From Polyporus tsugae (taxonomy: Eukaryota; Basidiomycota; Agaricomycetes; Polyporales; Polyporaceae), in contig JAHRBS010000008.1 in assembly GCA_024305745.1 (NCBI GenBank), positions 806,001-870,000 of the forward strand: a DNA stretch of 64,000 bases. The letters run 5' to 3'. The translations under genes were made by a program, and so were the position numbers. The notes beneath the pieces were generated by a model. The model did no database searches, had not been told where the DNA came from, and saw only the letters and a list, made by a program, of their open reading frames with translations. Positions 47,339 to 60,027 of this stretch are shown in pieces (position 1 is the stretch's first letter; each line of letters starts with the position of its first letter).

Positions 47339-47409
47339 GACATGGGCATGGACACGGGCATGGACCCCCCAGGCCTCCGCCTGATGGGAGCCCGTTCGGA
47401 TGGGATTGA
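43844..47409 (+). CDS. het-C: Het-C family allorecognition protein
   Basis: Homologue of the Neurospora heterokaryon-incompatibility protein HET-C, whose allelic differences trigger cell death after hyphal fusion. About 18 exons give roughly 800-850 residues. Order: signal peptide (VYLLLLVLCIVILCIPGEG), AFGAGNIPSFAFLEG, TAFRHGDIEDTLGEVAKKAG, VYFGNWLRDYSQAVDVAGL, TEHIDNPKGYPDNARQYHPK, ALVRRTLERCIQIG, LHTLEDFPAHSNFCELAL, then a coiled-coil-like part and LEPFLKPIMQQATSG. A low-complexity tail follows from about residue 600: tyrosine/proline/glycine repeats, YPGQST tandem units (47190-47250) and a glycine-histidine run. The last exon starts at 46446 by completing a split Leu codon. Signal peptide and C-terminal repeats agree with a secreted or surface protein. 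The frame appears intact. Confidence 0.92.
47311..47363. repeat. CATGGG hexanucleotide array inside het-C
   Basis: About nine near-perfect CATGGG units, with CATGGA and CACGGG variants at the right end, encode a Gly-His run near the C-terminus. In-frame hexanucleotide arrays change copy number easily by slippage without breaking the frame. Confidence 0.9.
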
Positions 47410-47664
47410 TTAGAGGGAAGAAGAATGCACGCCGCAGGGAACTGTTTCGGGTTGTTACGGACTCGCTGTTGAACGTTGAAGTTGAAGTTGGGTTGTTGTG
47501 GCTTGTAAAATCACGTCTTGTTGCCTTCCGTGTAGCAATGTGCAGATGGAAGCAAACGTGCGCCGGAGATTAACGGTACATATGTACATTAGAGCGTAGT
47601 CTGGCCGATCTGGGCTTACTACGGTACTTATTTCGTCTAGTTGTTTGAACAGGCAGATGTAGCC

Positions 47665-49417
47665 TCACACCGTGTCATTTGACTCCCCAGACTTGCACCT
47701 TCCGGTCTCCACATCGAGCTTCATCTCTGGGCCTGTGGACTCATGACTCCGGTCGTGCATTGTGGGGTCGTTGTGGTGTCTGGGGTGGTCTTCGCCTATT
47801 GCGAGGGGTCCGCTAAGCGAGTCTAGGACGCCGGCGAACTGGAGGGTATGGTTGCCCATGAACTGTGAGGGGGAGGATTGTGAGTATGTGGTGCGTCTGT
47901 TGGCCTCTTGAAGGTTGAGAAGGAAGCGGACGACAAGCACGCCGGTCAACCTGATGACTTCTATCAGCCTAAAGGGAATCTACTTGGCAATACGGAATCC
48001 GTGCTTACGGCTCCGTGAAGAGAGGAATGAAGCTGCCGAAGCTTCGTGATACGGCAACCTGTCGCGGACGTGCTCAGGTGTAGTCGCGGTACGAACAACG
48101 GTGCAAAAGAACACTCACGTTCATGGTTGTGAATATCAGGTGGAGCAAATTCAGAACCACCATGACGCTATGTATAGGCCGTCAGTTCGTCGTCCAGCGC
48201 CGGGACCAACCCTGTCTAACGGCTAACTTACACAAAGTAAATGGATCCTACGACACCTTGTCAATAAGTGTTTCGTGCAGTACGAACGTTTCACTTTTCT
48301 TACCATCTCGGAGCATCACACTCGAGAGGGCGGTCTGTTCGAAGCCCTTCAGTCCTCGAGTGAGTTTGGTCGTCCTGTACGTCGACCACCAGGTCACGAT
48401 CGCCACAAGGAGGTCTGCTAAAATAAGGGACAATCGAGAAACGACTGTCACTGCGAGTCTGTCAATATGGTCGTCCGTCTAACAAGAATAGTGTGGCCCT
48501 ACGTCTTACGGGACGTCAGCGGAGCAAAAGGTAAGGTCGTAGCGAACAACATACTTATGGACTAAGTCCGGCGGAAAGCCGTAGATCAGGTACCCGCACC
48601 CAGTGACGTCGTCATTGAGAGGCTGCAGCCCGCGGAATCTCGACTTGATATCAAGCGTCAGTGCTAGAGAGGCTGGGGAGATAGGTGACTAAGCGCACAT
48701 AGTTAACCCCGACTGGAACCGATGACAGGACGAATATGAGGATAGACAATGGCCAGTTTCTTCCGCTTAGTGCGAGGGCCCGTAGAGCTGAGAATGCTGA
48801 AACCGGGATGTATCAATGAGCACAAGTCCTAGGAGGATTCAAGGTAATATGAGGATCGTACCAGCCCATGGCACGTACTGGAGACCGGACAGCACTAACG
48901 ACGCGTAGACCATTACTGAGCAGCTGTGCGATAAAATGACAACGTTCAGCCAAAGATTGAAGGAGTAGACAACCGGAAGCGCACCTCTGCAGAGGAGAAG
49001 ACAGGAAAGCGTCAGCTACGACGAGCGAAAGCGAATACGTGTCACATACGGTGTCCGACATTGGCGCAAACTGCATATCGGCAAGTGCATACGCCAAGAT
49101 AGGAGTATATCGGGCACAGAAAAATAGGACGGAGGCACCCGAAAGCTTTCGTTTCCAGAACAGATCGGCCTCGCGGTGAAGATTAAAGACATATTCATAA
49201 GCCAGAAGAGCTATTTAGGAAGATGGGCATGATAACTTGAGCAGCATACTTTTGCGACAGGAAGTGAGAGAGACTCACTTAGTGCAGCGAAGGCGCATTT
49301 TTCATTTGTGAGGCTGGGAAGACTCTCAGTCAGTAAGTCGTGATATCCCAGTCAGCTAGAAAACGAAAACGCCTACAAGTTATCAAAATACGCGACGACT
49401 TGGGGGTCATATGACAT
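47665..49417 (-). CDS. DUF6533-type multi-pass membrane protein
   Basis: A family of probable seven-helix membrane proteins greatly expanded in mushroom-forming fungi, function unknown. Start ATG 49417 (MSYDPQVVAYFDN) splices in phase 2 to FLTNEKCAFAAL and then TLLAYEYVFNLHREADLFWK, RKLSGASVLFFCARYTPIL, which is the DUF6533 signature. Later exons give AFSALRALALSGRNWPLS, ILIFVLSSVPVGVN, LSLILADLLVAIVTWWSTYR and VLNLLHLIFTTMN. The C-terminal helix is LTGVLVVRFLLNLQEANRR, followed by a hydrophilic cytoplasmic tail ending ESNDTV. Exon junctions in the third and fourth helices are less certain. The gene lies tail to tail with het-C, 255 bases apart. Confidence 0.8.
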
Positions 49418-50250
49418 TGCGATAAGAAATATAGAAAAAAGGTTCGGTCCAGCGAAGGAGGAACGAAGTCCGGAAACAAGAGGGAAGGGCGAAGACGGCC
49501 AAGGGAAGCGAAAGTGTAACAGCTTCTCGCTGGGCACCCTCCCCCCATCGTCTTATAAAAACCGGGTCCAGGTACCAACCTTCATCATGAAACGGCACAG
49601 ATGTCGCCCCGGGCCACTAGCGACTTTGTAAAGGGGGAATGGCGTTCAGGTTTCCGGTGTTCGAAGCCTGAAGTAAACTTTGATAGCAGATTGGCGCCAT
49701 CTCGACGACAAATGTTCGCCGTATGTTGTCGGCGGTGGCCACAACCGGCTGTGAAGTATTTGTATGGGGTTGGGCTTCGAAATCAAATGAGGAATGAATA
49801 TGAGGATGAGAATGTCGCGACCCGACGAACAGTGCCACCCTTCTCGCAAGCGACCATGCCAGTGTACGTATAGATCTGGGGACAATCCGAAGTCTCCAGA
49901 AGGAATCCGATACACACGAATCCTGTGATATGAGCTTAAGGATCGCTGGAAGCGTCTGTTTTTCGGAGATATCGAAAAAGTTGAAACCTGAGACGAGGAG
50001 GAATGGTGATGGCGATCGGCGGGCGGACGAAGACAACACGGCAGTGCATGATGCGCAGCCACAGCTGGGGGTGAGGTGGATCGTGATGGCACACTGGCAC
50101 AGCTAGCTTCTCTCCGCAGAGCAGATGAAGGAAAATCATCCCAGTATTTATTCATCCTTCTCGGACACTTTGAGACGTAATGCGAAGTTGAAGACGAAAC
50201 ACGCCCAATATTGCGGGACGAATAGCCGAATGTCTTGCTCGCTAGCGCTC
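49418..50250. other. Intergenic, no gene assigned
   Basis: Between the DUF6533 gene and the fourth MFS gene, both minus strand. A 202-codon minus frame (49646-50254) and a short plus frame after TATAAAAA (49553) exist, but neither shows a domain or splice logic. I treat both as chance. Confidence 0.4.
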
Positions 50251-52484
50251 TCACGGACTATACCGGAAGTCGGGGGCCTGTATGAATCCGAGATAGGTAA
50301 CAGGACCAGATGTCAGGCGTCGGTGCCATCCGATGAGCCACCGCGGAGAGATGCAAAGTGATTATGTACAGTACCTTGTCAGCAAGTTCGGTGGTGTCTA
50401 CAGGGGCGTTGGGAGGTGGTTTGCCGTATTGCATATTCCGCCGTCTGTTCTCCCAACGATAGGAGATCTGCAACCGGGATGTCGTAATATACACAGCATC
50501 GTCAGCCCTCCAGGAAGCCAGGGACCCTAGAAGCGTTCGACGCACCGTGAGGATCACCGCCACCAGCGCCGCGAGGAAGTCCAGACCACAGTTGACCGCG
50601 AAGCCTTTTCTGCAAATGGAAGAATTGAGCCCGATAAGACAGGATAAGACGGCGACTGGTACGTGCTCATCGGAGAGCTACCTACATATAGCGTGGACCT
50701 TCTGTCAGAGGGTACATATGCGAACCTAACACTGCGCCACACTGGCCGATGGCCTGGAGGAGGGGGAGTCCTGTCGCTTTCTTCGTTTCGGACCCAAGAT
50801 TATCCACAACTGAAAGCTTAGTTAGTCGTGTTTCCCTGTGAGCTGCATACATATATCCCTGGAAGCACTTACACCACGCGATGATGGCGCCGTTCATCCC
50901 GTACGTCCCGCTCGTCACGCAAAATGTGGCGAAGTAGCGTATGTGGACATTGGAGGGAACGGCCAGGAGGAGCCTGCGGACACGCATATGTTAGTCCTAG
51001 CAACCCCCGGGATTGACCCCAAACGGATCGTACCCGTAGCCCACCGCTCCCAAAATGCTCGAACCTATGGCAAATGACCCGCGGTTGCGCAACCTGTCGG
51101 AGGAGTATTGGAGTAGATAGAGAACAACTGCTGCCACCGCGTATGGAGGTACGGTCAAGAGTTGTGCGATTGCGTTGCCTGGAGAATCTTCAGTGATAAG
51201 ACGCGCGCGCAAGCAAGGCTAACTTACTGAAGCCGAAGGTCGTAATAATCGTGGGCAGGAAGGCAGAGATAGACCCGAATGCGCAGTTAGATGCGAAGTA
51301 CATGACTCCCGCCGCATAGACCTAACACAAAATTGACACTGAGCGCTTTTCATTCATTCGAAGAATCGAAACGCACCTTCCAGTCCATGAACGTCGCCAC
51401 TATATGCTCTGTAGCTCGTGTGAATGAAACGAAAACCGCACGTCAAAAGATAGTCCACGCACTCCGCTGGAGCACCCTCCCTACATCCGCTTTGGTCCGC
51501 CGGCTGCCTCGTTCCAGAGCGAGCTGGCGCTCCTCCTCACTGAACATGGTGGTTTCTTCAGGCCGATTTGGTAGGAAAGCAAAGGCCGCAAAGCCGAGCA
51601 AGATCGAGGGTACACCTTCGACGATGAACAGTAGTTTCCAATTGGGTAGGCCCACGTGCGCGTTCTGAATGCCGAACGCGATAAGCCCGCCAAACGCCCC
51701 GGCCACAGCCGCAACGGCATTGTAGACTGCAATGCGCAGCCCGATCTCGTCGCGGGTGTAGAACAGTGCTGTAAGAGGGCGCGTGAGCAACCGAGCGGCA
51801 TGCCTGCTCTATGTCACCATACAAAGGTACAGGGCCGTGCCGGGCGAGAGTGCCGCTTCAAAGATACCGATGAAGACACGGGTGACTAGTAGTCCTGCAA
51901 AGTTAAAAACAGTCGCCTGTGGCATGTAAAGTCAAGTTTAGGTTCAGGTGTCGTGAGAACGATATAGGTCATACGTCCCATAAGCACCGAACAAAGTCCC
52001 CAGCCGAGCGCCACGAAGCCGTACCATCTACGAGGTGGATAGAGCTTGGAGAGGAGGATAGCGGGAACGGGGCACAGTACCTGTTTAGGCAACTATGTCA
52101 GGCGCATATACACAGCCAATGGAGGCTAAGAGTAGCTCACATATGAGAAATAGAATGCAGAGTTCGCCCAATCAAACAGAACGCCAGTCGGGTCTCCGTG
52201 TAGGACATCCTGAGGTAGTCCTTGCAAGCGGGCGTTCCCCAAGTTGATTCTATCCAGGTCTGAAGACAACAGTCGTTAATGTTGCACTGTGCACAAACGA
52301 ATCGTGCATACTCACAAGCGAAGAGGTAAAGGGCGCAGAGGACGGGCATCAGGCGTATGTCCTGCCGTCTGACCAAACGCTTTTCTCGCTCTATGGAAGA
52401 GGGAGAACGATCGTTGAGGGGGCTTTCGTGCCTCGAGAACTCGGCGATTTCGATCGTGCTTATCCCTTTGTCGTCAGTTAACAT
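50251..52484 (-). CDS. MFS transporter, anion:cation symporter family (fourth, distinct)
   Basis: Plasma-membrane carrier of the same broad family as copies A-C but clearly a separate lineage. It starts MLTDDKGISTIEIAEFS, with an acidic/Ser N-terminus. TM1 is LMPVLCALYLFACLDRINLG with NARLQGL, followed by RRWYGFVALGWGLCSVL and GLLVTRVFIGIFEAALSPG. The central loop reads LPNWKLLFIVEGVPSILLG and FLPNRPEETTMFSEEERQLA, both classic for the family. The second half has FLPTIITTFGFSNAIAQLL, PPYAVAAVVLYLLQYSSDR and GLPLLQAIGQCGAVLGSHMY. The last exon gives APDFRYSP and a stop at 50251. About 480 residues. Substrate unknown; tartrate, nicotinate or vitamin precursors are typical for relatives. Confidence 0.85.
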
Positions 52485-54000
52485 GATGCAGTACTAGTGA
52501 GCAGGGATAGTGGGCAAGGTTGGTGGACGCTTGCCCACGACGTCCCTCAAATACTACTGCTGGCGATGCAGACGGCCGCCGCGCGAAGGTCACTTGATAA
52601 ACTCAAACTGGGTCTCCCCAGTAGAGTTTCTTTCGCTCCTCAGGCTCCCGCGACTGTCATACCGGCGCGATGTAACCACTGGCAGTGGGCCAGAAGCGGA
52701 CCTGGAGAGACAGCGGCGTGAGAGTCTGGAGTGTGAAACTGTATGCATATATTATAAACTCTGACCTTGAATACCCTGTGATCACGCATACCATGTCAGA
52801 GGCATTCGAGCATTGCAGTCGCAGCACGCATTGAACCGGTCGCGGCCCATCCTTGTCGATTTGGGGGTGGGGCTCGTGGCAGCATAGGAAGGAACATAGA
52901 TGGAGGACAAACAGACAATGCCGGTGAGCAGAAGGTCGTACGCGCTAAGTATGTAACACATGTACACTTGGCCAAAAGCCAAAAGGGTTTGACGAGCGTC
53001 TGGGTAGCTTTTGTAAGCCGGCGCCTTCAAATGCCACTCGGCGCTTCAGGGCCATCTGGTGCCTGCTTCAAACTTCCACACAGGCTCCCAGGATCCTTCT
53101 CGGTGTCCTTGCTTGTGCACCTGAGTATGTTCTTCCGGTGCGGGCTAAACTTATTACCTTAGGTATCACTCCGGCGGTGGGCTTTCAAATTCAACTTGAG
53201 CAACGTTGAAGGGACCGTGCCACGGTGGGCACAGGGTGGGCACCATGGTCTGCGCAACGTACTGATCAATGGCGTGATGCAGTGTCGTCGTTGTCAAATT
53301 GTCAATGTCCTCTCCTTCGGAGTCCTTGATTTGTTGTGTCATGGGTTTCGATCTTTTTGGGTCTAGCTCGGCCCGCGAAGACAATTGATGGAGACCCACG
53401 GTGAGCACATAGGGATACAGTAATAATAATATTGCCCTTCGGTGTGTCGGGCACAGCTTTCCATACATCTCTTCACACCCGCGACGAAACCTGACGAAAC
53501 TTGTTCTCCACCGGGCACCCAATCTCCCCCCCTGCATTGGGTGACATCTTTCTCTTGTTTGCGTATTGTGAACCAAGTGAGGTATGTATTTTAATCATGA
53601 GTGGCACACGCGGGTTAACCTTACTGACGACCATGTATTGGTTGCTTAGCATTCGCCCAAAAGCGGAGCTCCCAGAACTCCTTCGCTGACATTCGGACCC
53701 CGCACCTGCGTTAATTGACGCAGCACGTGTTTCCTGTCCATTTGTAAGATTGTTTTTTCGCCTGATCATACATAAGTTACTGTGCCGCGCTCAATGCCAT
53801 TTCCAGCGAGACACAGCCTCAGGCCCTCAGCAACGCTGCCAGTTCGCACCCGGACCAAACCCGGACCTGCATTCCTTCCTCGCAGGTGGGATTCCTTGAT
53901 CGCAGCCCACTGGACTCGTATAACTGACTCGAGAAATTTCTCTCACGACACAGACCTTGACAACGACCGTGTCGTTGTGCTCTGGCTCCCCTGAGCCTCC
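52485..54000. other. Intergenic, no gene seen
   Basis: 1.5 kb between the divergent MFS and glutaminase genes, holding both promoters. A 136-codon minus frame (53166-53576) has no recognisable domain. No repeat or RNA gene recognised. Confidence 0.45.
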
Positions 54001-57000
54001 ATGCGTCTCTTTGCTGCAACATTCCTTCTTTCCTATGCAGTCACCGCTCTGGGTGCTGTGACTTGGTCTGTAGACCCTTTCAACCCCGCTGCTGTTCCAC
54101 TCGCTGTCCGATCCCCTTATCTCTCTGCGTGGCTTCCCCAGGGAGCGGGAACTGCGCTGAGCGACGCATGGCCAACGTTTTGGACTGGTTCTGTAAGCCG
54201 CTCATAGATAGCTACACATTCATGCCGCCGCAGTGTGCAGTCGTTAACAGTCCTGCAGGTCCTTGGATGGGCGGGTCTGGCGAAGGTCGACGGCCAGGCT
54301 TACGTCTGGATGGGAACCCCTGGCATCCCCAACGTCAACGTGAGCAAAGCTACGCAGAAGAGCTTGCAGGTGAACTCTGGCTTGTCTTTCGGACCTTCGG
54401 ACTATACTCACAGGGAGGACAGTTCACTTCCACCCAGAGCGTGTTTGTGATGACAGCAGGCCCAGTCGATCTGACGATTACTTTCCTTAGCCTTGTCGAG
54501 GTAATGCGAATCTACTCCTCTCCGGGAGCGTGATCTCACTCGATTCCGATAGCCTTCAGACTTTGTAAACCAGTCGCTCCCTCTCTCTTACTACTCCGTC
54601 TCCGCGGCGTCGAACGACGGCAAGTCCCATACCGTGCAGGTGTATGCGGATATCAGTGCGGAATGGATCAGCGGCGACAACAGCCTCATCGCCAACTGGG
54701 CCACCACGACCGGGGGTGTCCTTACGCATGAAGTGACGCTCGCCAATCCATCTGCCTACACGGAAATCAGCGATCGCATTCAACGTACGTCGTCAATTGT
54801 CCCCGTGGTCTAAGGCTACTAACACAACATCAGAGGGTTCCGCGTTCCACTCTACACTTAACGTACGCCATTCCGTCATCCCAATTGCATGAAGTCCTCG
54901 AGCTAAACATTGTGTTTGTCAGACCGCCGGTGCCACATATCAGACCGGCGAGGATCTCGTCGTCCGTGCACAGTTCGCCGCGAATGGGACGCTCGCCAAC
55001 ACCCAGGACACAGCCTTCCGTGCCGTTAGTGACCGCTGGCCCGTCTTCGCCTTCGCGCACGACCTTGGCGCCGTCACATCCGCTACGGTCCCGGTTGTTT
55101 ACTCGATCGGCCACGTCCGCGACCCTGTTGTGCAGTACGTCATCTTGAACGGTGGCGTTCAAGCACGGAGCTCCTACTTCTGGACGCGCTTCAGCACCAT
55201 TGGTGATGCGGTACGTCCGTCCACCAAGTAGTTATCGGGGTTACCGCCTAGCTGACGGCTCCAACTTTCCACCAGATCTCGACTTTCCTCAACGACTACG
55301 CCAACGCGCTAGCGCGAGGAAAAGCGTTTGATGCTCAAGTCAACACCGACGCCAGCAAGATATCCGCCGACTACGCGTCCGTCGTCGCGTTATCCATCCG
55401 GCAGGCGTTTGGAGCGACCGAGATCACGGTCTCCAAGAACACCGATGGCTCGTTCGACACCTCGAATACGCTTATGTTTATGAAGGGTGCGCGCATTATC
55501 ATTTGGCAGGCTTCAGTGAGCTCATCGCGTGCTCCGAATAGAGATTTCAAGCGATGGTGTAGGTTCCGGTTCCGTAGGAGCTACCGTATTTGCCAAACTG
55601 ACCATGACGCAGAATGTGAACACCGTGGACGTGATTTATCCGACGTGGCCCTTGTTCGTGTACACCAACGCCGCGCTAGGCAAGCAACTTTTGCTCCCCC
55701 TGTTTGCGTACCAGGCGACGGGACAGTACCCCAACCAGTTCAGTGTCCACGACATGGGTTCGTTTTTGCTTTCGCTGGCCCTTCCGAAGAGGAACTTAGA
55801 CTCTTCTGCAGGCGCCCACTACCCTAACGCCACCGGTCACAATGACGGTAAGCAGATCGAGACGTGCTTTGTGTGCGTCGCTCTAATGGATGGCGCCAGG
55901 CAAAGACGAGCATATGCCAGTTGAAGGTGAGCAAGAACGAAGTCGCTTACTTGCTATCTCATTGACTCGGTTGTCCCAGAGAGCGGCAATATGCTCATCA
56001 TGACCTTAAGCTACACGCAGCAGACGGGGGACATGTCGCTCATCAAGACCTACGTCAGTGACGCTCAACCTCGACATGCCCGCGAACCATTCTGACTTCA
56101 TCACGTAGTTCAGCCTGCTCGACCAATGGACGCAGTTCCTGATCGTGGACTCTCTGATACCGGAGAATCAGCTCAGCACGGATGACTTTGCGGGCAGTCT
56201 TGCGAACCAGACGAACCTTGCGATCAAAGGGATAATCGGCATCCAGGCGATGGCGGAGATTGCGCAGCTCAACGGGGACGAGGCGAGGGCCTCAAACTAT
56301 AGCGTATGTTGCGCTTAGTGTCAAGGGTCGCGTGCGGAGCTGAAGCATCTCGATCTCGTGCAGTCTATCGCGGCCTCGTACGTTCAACAGTGGCAGAAGC
56401 TGGCTGCGTCTGCGGACGGCTCGCACTTGACGCTCTCGGTATGTTCCTAGGTCTCTCCATCGCCGTTGTACCCACTGGGCTGATGCGTCGTATCAAGTAC
56501 GGCGATAGTAACAGGTTTGCTTTACCGCCTCTCCCCTCGCGTTAGCGGTCGTCTGACGCAGTCACAGTTGGGGCCTTGCGTATAACTTGTACGCCGACAA
56601 GCTTCTCGGGACGAATCTCTTCCCGTCCTCCGTCTATGACATGCGTGAGTACCCTTGGTAGCGCTGCCAGTCTCGACAGGATAACGACCCCTCCTGCTCT
56701 ACAGAAACCGCGTGGTATGCTAGCAAAGACAGTGAGTTCGACATAGAGTCTATCACTTTGCCGTGGCTAACGGATAGCAGATGCGTTCGGTGTCCCGCTC
56801 GATACTCGCCACACCTTCACTAAGTCCGGTGCGCCTTCCTCATGACGCGGTTGACCCAGAGAGCTAGACTAATAGTTGCCCATATAGATTGGCAGCTCTG
56901 GACTGCAGGGACGATGACCTCGACGACCGTACGAGACCAATTCGTCCAGGCCGTGCGGAATTACGCGTCGGACGGGAAGAACAGCCAGCCTCTCGGCGAT

Positions 57001-57352
57001 CTGTATCAGACGACTGACGGTACACAGGTGGCGAGCTCCTTCCGCGCACGTCCGGTCGTTGGCGGGCATCTTGCTCTGGTCGGTCATCCCTTCGTAGCTA
57101 TCGTTTGTGTGTGGCCACTAACGTCCGAGTCGTCTGCAGCTTGCGCTGGAAAAGGCTGCTAAGGGGACGACCATTACCGGGTCCACCGGCTCGACAAGCC
57201 CGACGGGTGCTAGCGGCTCGAGCTCAACCGTGGACACAAATAAGCTGAACCCGGCAAACTCTGGTCTGTCGCATAGGCGCAGCGCGGATGCGATCGTTTA
57301 TGTCTCGCTCTGCACGATCGGCGCGACTGTCCTGGCTGGCGTCTCGTTGTGA
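54001..57352 (+). CDS. gtaA: Extracellular glutaminase, GtaA family
   Basis: Deamidates glutamine to glutamate, secreted or surface-bound, helping nitrogen and flavour-amino-acid release. About 740 residues from more than a dozen exons. Signal peptide MRLFAATFLLSYAVTALGAV, then PLAVRSPYLSAWLPQG and WAGLAKVDGQAYVWMG (N-terminal glutaminase domain). DLTITFLSLVEPSDFVNQSL, PLSYYSVSAASNDGKSHTVQ and YADISAEW follow. The (alpha/alpha)-barrel region reads YASVVALSIRQAFGATEI, YPTWPLFVYTNAALGKQLL, PVEESGNMLIMTLSYTQQTG, DTRHTFTKSDWQLWTAGTMT and ARPVVGGHLALLALEKA. A Ser/Thr/Gly linker and hydrophobic tail (AIVYVSLCTIGATVLAGVSL) suggest a GPI or membrane anchor. Family assignment rests on domain order; no frame break was noticed. 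Confidence 0.87.
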
Positions 57353-60027
57353 ACTGCACTTTTAATTTTATTACGAATATCAATATCTCATTCCATCCTG
57401 TCGTTTCTGGGTTTGCAATGTGTATAATTTATGCGTCTGCGCCCTTTCGCGGCAGCATGCGATGGCGTACCTCCCTCGAAATCGCGGCGAGTGCCGACCG
57501 GCGCCCCCGTTGATGACAATGATGACATGACTTGAAGGTCAGCTGTATTACCCGGCCTCCTTCCACCACAGCAGCCTCCACGATATCTTTCAAGCTATGT
57601 ATCAGTTGTGCGCCATGTATGATACAATAGAAGGTTATGATCCTCTCTGGAAACCATTCGGCTTGCTTCTCGCATAGGATCCAGATCCTTCTTGCAATGG
57701 CTAGGTTATAGTACCAGACACTGGGCATTCTGGCAGATGGGGAGGCAGGAAGCTGTGAATGCAGAGTTCCTTTAGAACTTACACAAGTGTGTTCTGTATG
57801 ATGGAGTTCGTGAGACTCAATGAGAGCCACTGGCATGTTGATACGCGGTATGCTGGGCTTGCTGTCCGGGCTCCGGGCTAAGTTCGGGCTAAGTTCGGCC
57901 CGACAACTGCCATCAAGAGACTGCCGGCGTCTGTCGCAAACTGGAAGTTCATCCTGCCCAGTACTACTACTAGACTCTAGTGCCCGTCCACTTGCTGTCC
58001 ACCGGCAACCACTCTCGCTTGACTCTCGTAGCTGCTTTCTTGTGAACCCTCACGACAGATGGAATCCCCGAGTCACCATCTATCCCAGCTTACTCTCCTA
58101 ACGCTCTATCAAACCATGCCTACAAAACACTGTCGTGCTGCAGGAGCCTGGCAGCCTGTGGCCGCATACGCGAGGCTCGTTGTAGAGACCCATCGCTCCG
58201 AATATCAGTAGGATCATCTTCCTGTGAGCAGGCCGATTCGCATTTCATATGCAGCCTATCTACGACGAGGGCCATAACAAGTTCTTCAGGCTGCGGCATA
58301 TCGTTCGCGAAGTCTCTTTTTCCAACAGCGGACGCACAACCAACGTATCATCGAGAGGAATATTCTCCGCTCCAGAATGTCCGGTTTATGCCATTCCCTT
58401 CGACTCCGCCTCATCGATAGGCCAACCTCGGAGGGACTACGCTACGCTATCACGGCCTGGTGATGTCGTTTGACCTCACTACAGACATCCCGCCTCCCGA
58501 CCGCACCCCCACGTCATACAGCATCCTCATGGAGCGCTACCCTTCCAGATCCTGATACAAATGGGTCTCAATCCTCGGCTGTAGTGACACCGATCACCCC
58601 TTCCTTACCCTCCGCCTATGCGTGTAGTCCAGGCCCTCGTTGTCTTACAGCGAACGCACCCCCTTCATCCTGGACCGTTCGTCCTGGCGCGCTTTGGGCT
58701 TGTACAAGGCGAGTACTCGTGCACTACTAACACGACATATTTCTTTCTGAGTTGCTGATTTTCACGGGCGTTCATCTTGCAGAGTACCCGCACCATTTCC
58801 CTTTGCATGACAAGATATCATCAAATATAGTCCTCCGCACCCAGTCCCAGACTCATCTGCTGGACATACTCTAGCGGGATAGACGCACAAACAATATCAC
58901 GCTGATTGCCCATCCAATCTGCCGACATTCATCACCCATAGCGACACCATCGTCACCCCACGATCGACATCACAGGAGACAGTACGCTGAACCGCACGCT
59001 CCAGGACCAGGGACTCCACATCCGCAATTTCTGACCTTCGTCCCCGCGCGATGAGCCCGAAGAGCACGCCGTGGAGGCGATTGGGCGCGCGCATACCCAA
59101 ATACTCCCGCTTTGCCTGATGTTGCATTCTTTTCGAGTTGAGGCATAGCGTTCGCCATCTACGCTCCCGCACATCGAGCTCCAATCATCTATGTCCAACC
59201 TGTTAACGGATGCGGGTGCACTCTTCTCGGACTCTATCACGCACGGCTGGACGATAATGTGATAAAGTCCTCTTGGCTCAATGACGGTGACGGCCACTGC
59301 AAGTTCAGCCTCAAGTTTGATGGCACCCCCCACATCGCTCTTCGGAAGGGGATGCCCTGTAGTATGCGCGGGTGTGGACGACGAATACAAGCCTACGACG
59401 GACTCGAACTCACATGCTCATCTATCTATCTGGTGCGTGCGCACGTTTACTTTGTAGTGTAGGCAGTTGCTTGACTTATGCGCCATTTGTATGCGTCGAA
59501 CTCGTATCGATTTGCTGTTGAAGCTCTTGAGGAGTGTTTGGGGGGCGGCAACTTGCAACCTGGGAGCAAAGGAATTGCTTGCGAGAAGGCCATGTATTAC
59601 ATAAGCATGCTACCGCAGCATCCAAGGTCCCGCGGTGCGTTTGGCTCCCTCATCTTGGGTTGTCCTACTACGACTACTCAGTTCTCAGCTAGTTTACTGA
59701 CGTATCTTCGAACTTAGAAACTGTGAACTGTGTTGTCGAACCGTCACGCTCGATCCAGGTAAGTTTCGAATCTATTCGTACTCGGAAGCCATGATTGCGG
59801 TGCCGGTGCTGCAGCTGCCTGTGAGGACCTGCGCGCATTTCATGTAAATACGTGTCGGACCCGCGTTCTGCGGCACGACTCACAACGATATGCCTTTTCG
59901 TCCGACTAGGGTATGAAGACTATATCCTCGGGATCGTTGGCTTCCCATTTACCCACTGTCTCCACCAGCCAGCGGTACATCTCTGATCCATTTTCCCTTC
60001 TGACAGGATCCGTATGCCATCTTACCC
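57353..60027. other. Long stretch without a recognisable gene
   Basis: 2.7 kb between the glutaminase and Argonaute genes. A minus frame (57429-57836) is somewhat coding-like (FYCIIHGAQLIHSLKDIVEA) and a plus frame runs at 58249-58473, but neither shows a domain. No mobile element or RNA gene recognised. The right end is the Argonaute promoter. Confidence 0.45.

Noticed and set aside
59395..59420. Second T-loop-like GACTCGAACTC
   Set aside because: The flanking stem bases do not pair and there is no cloverleaf.
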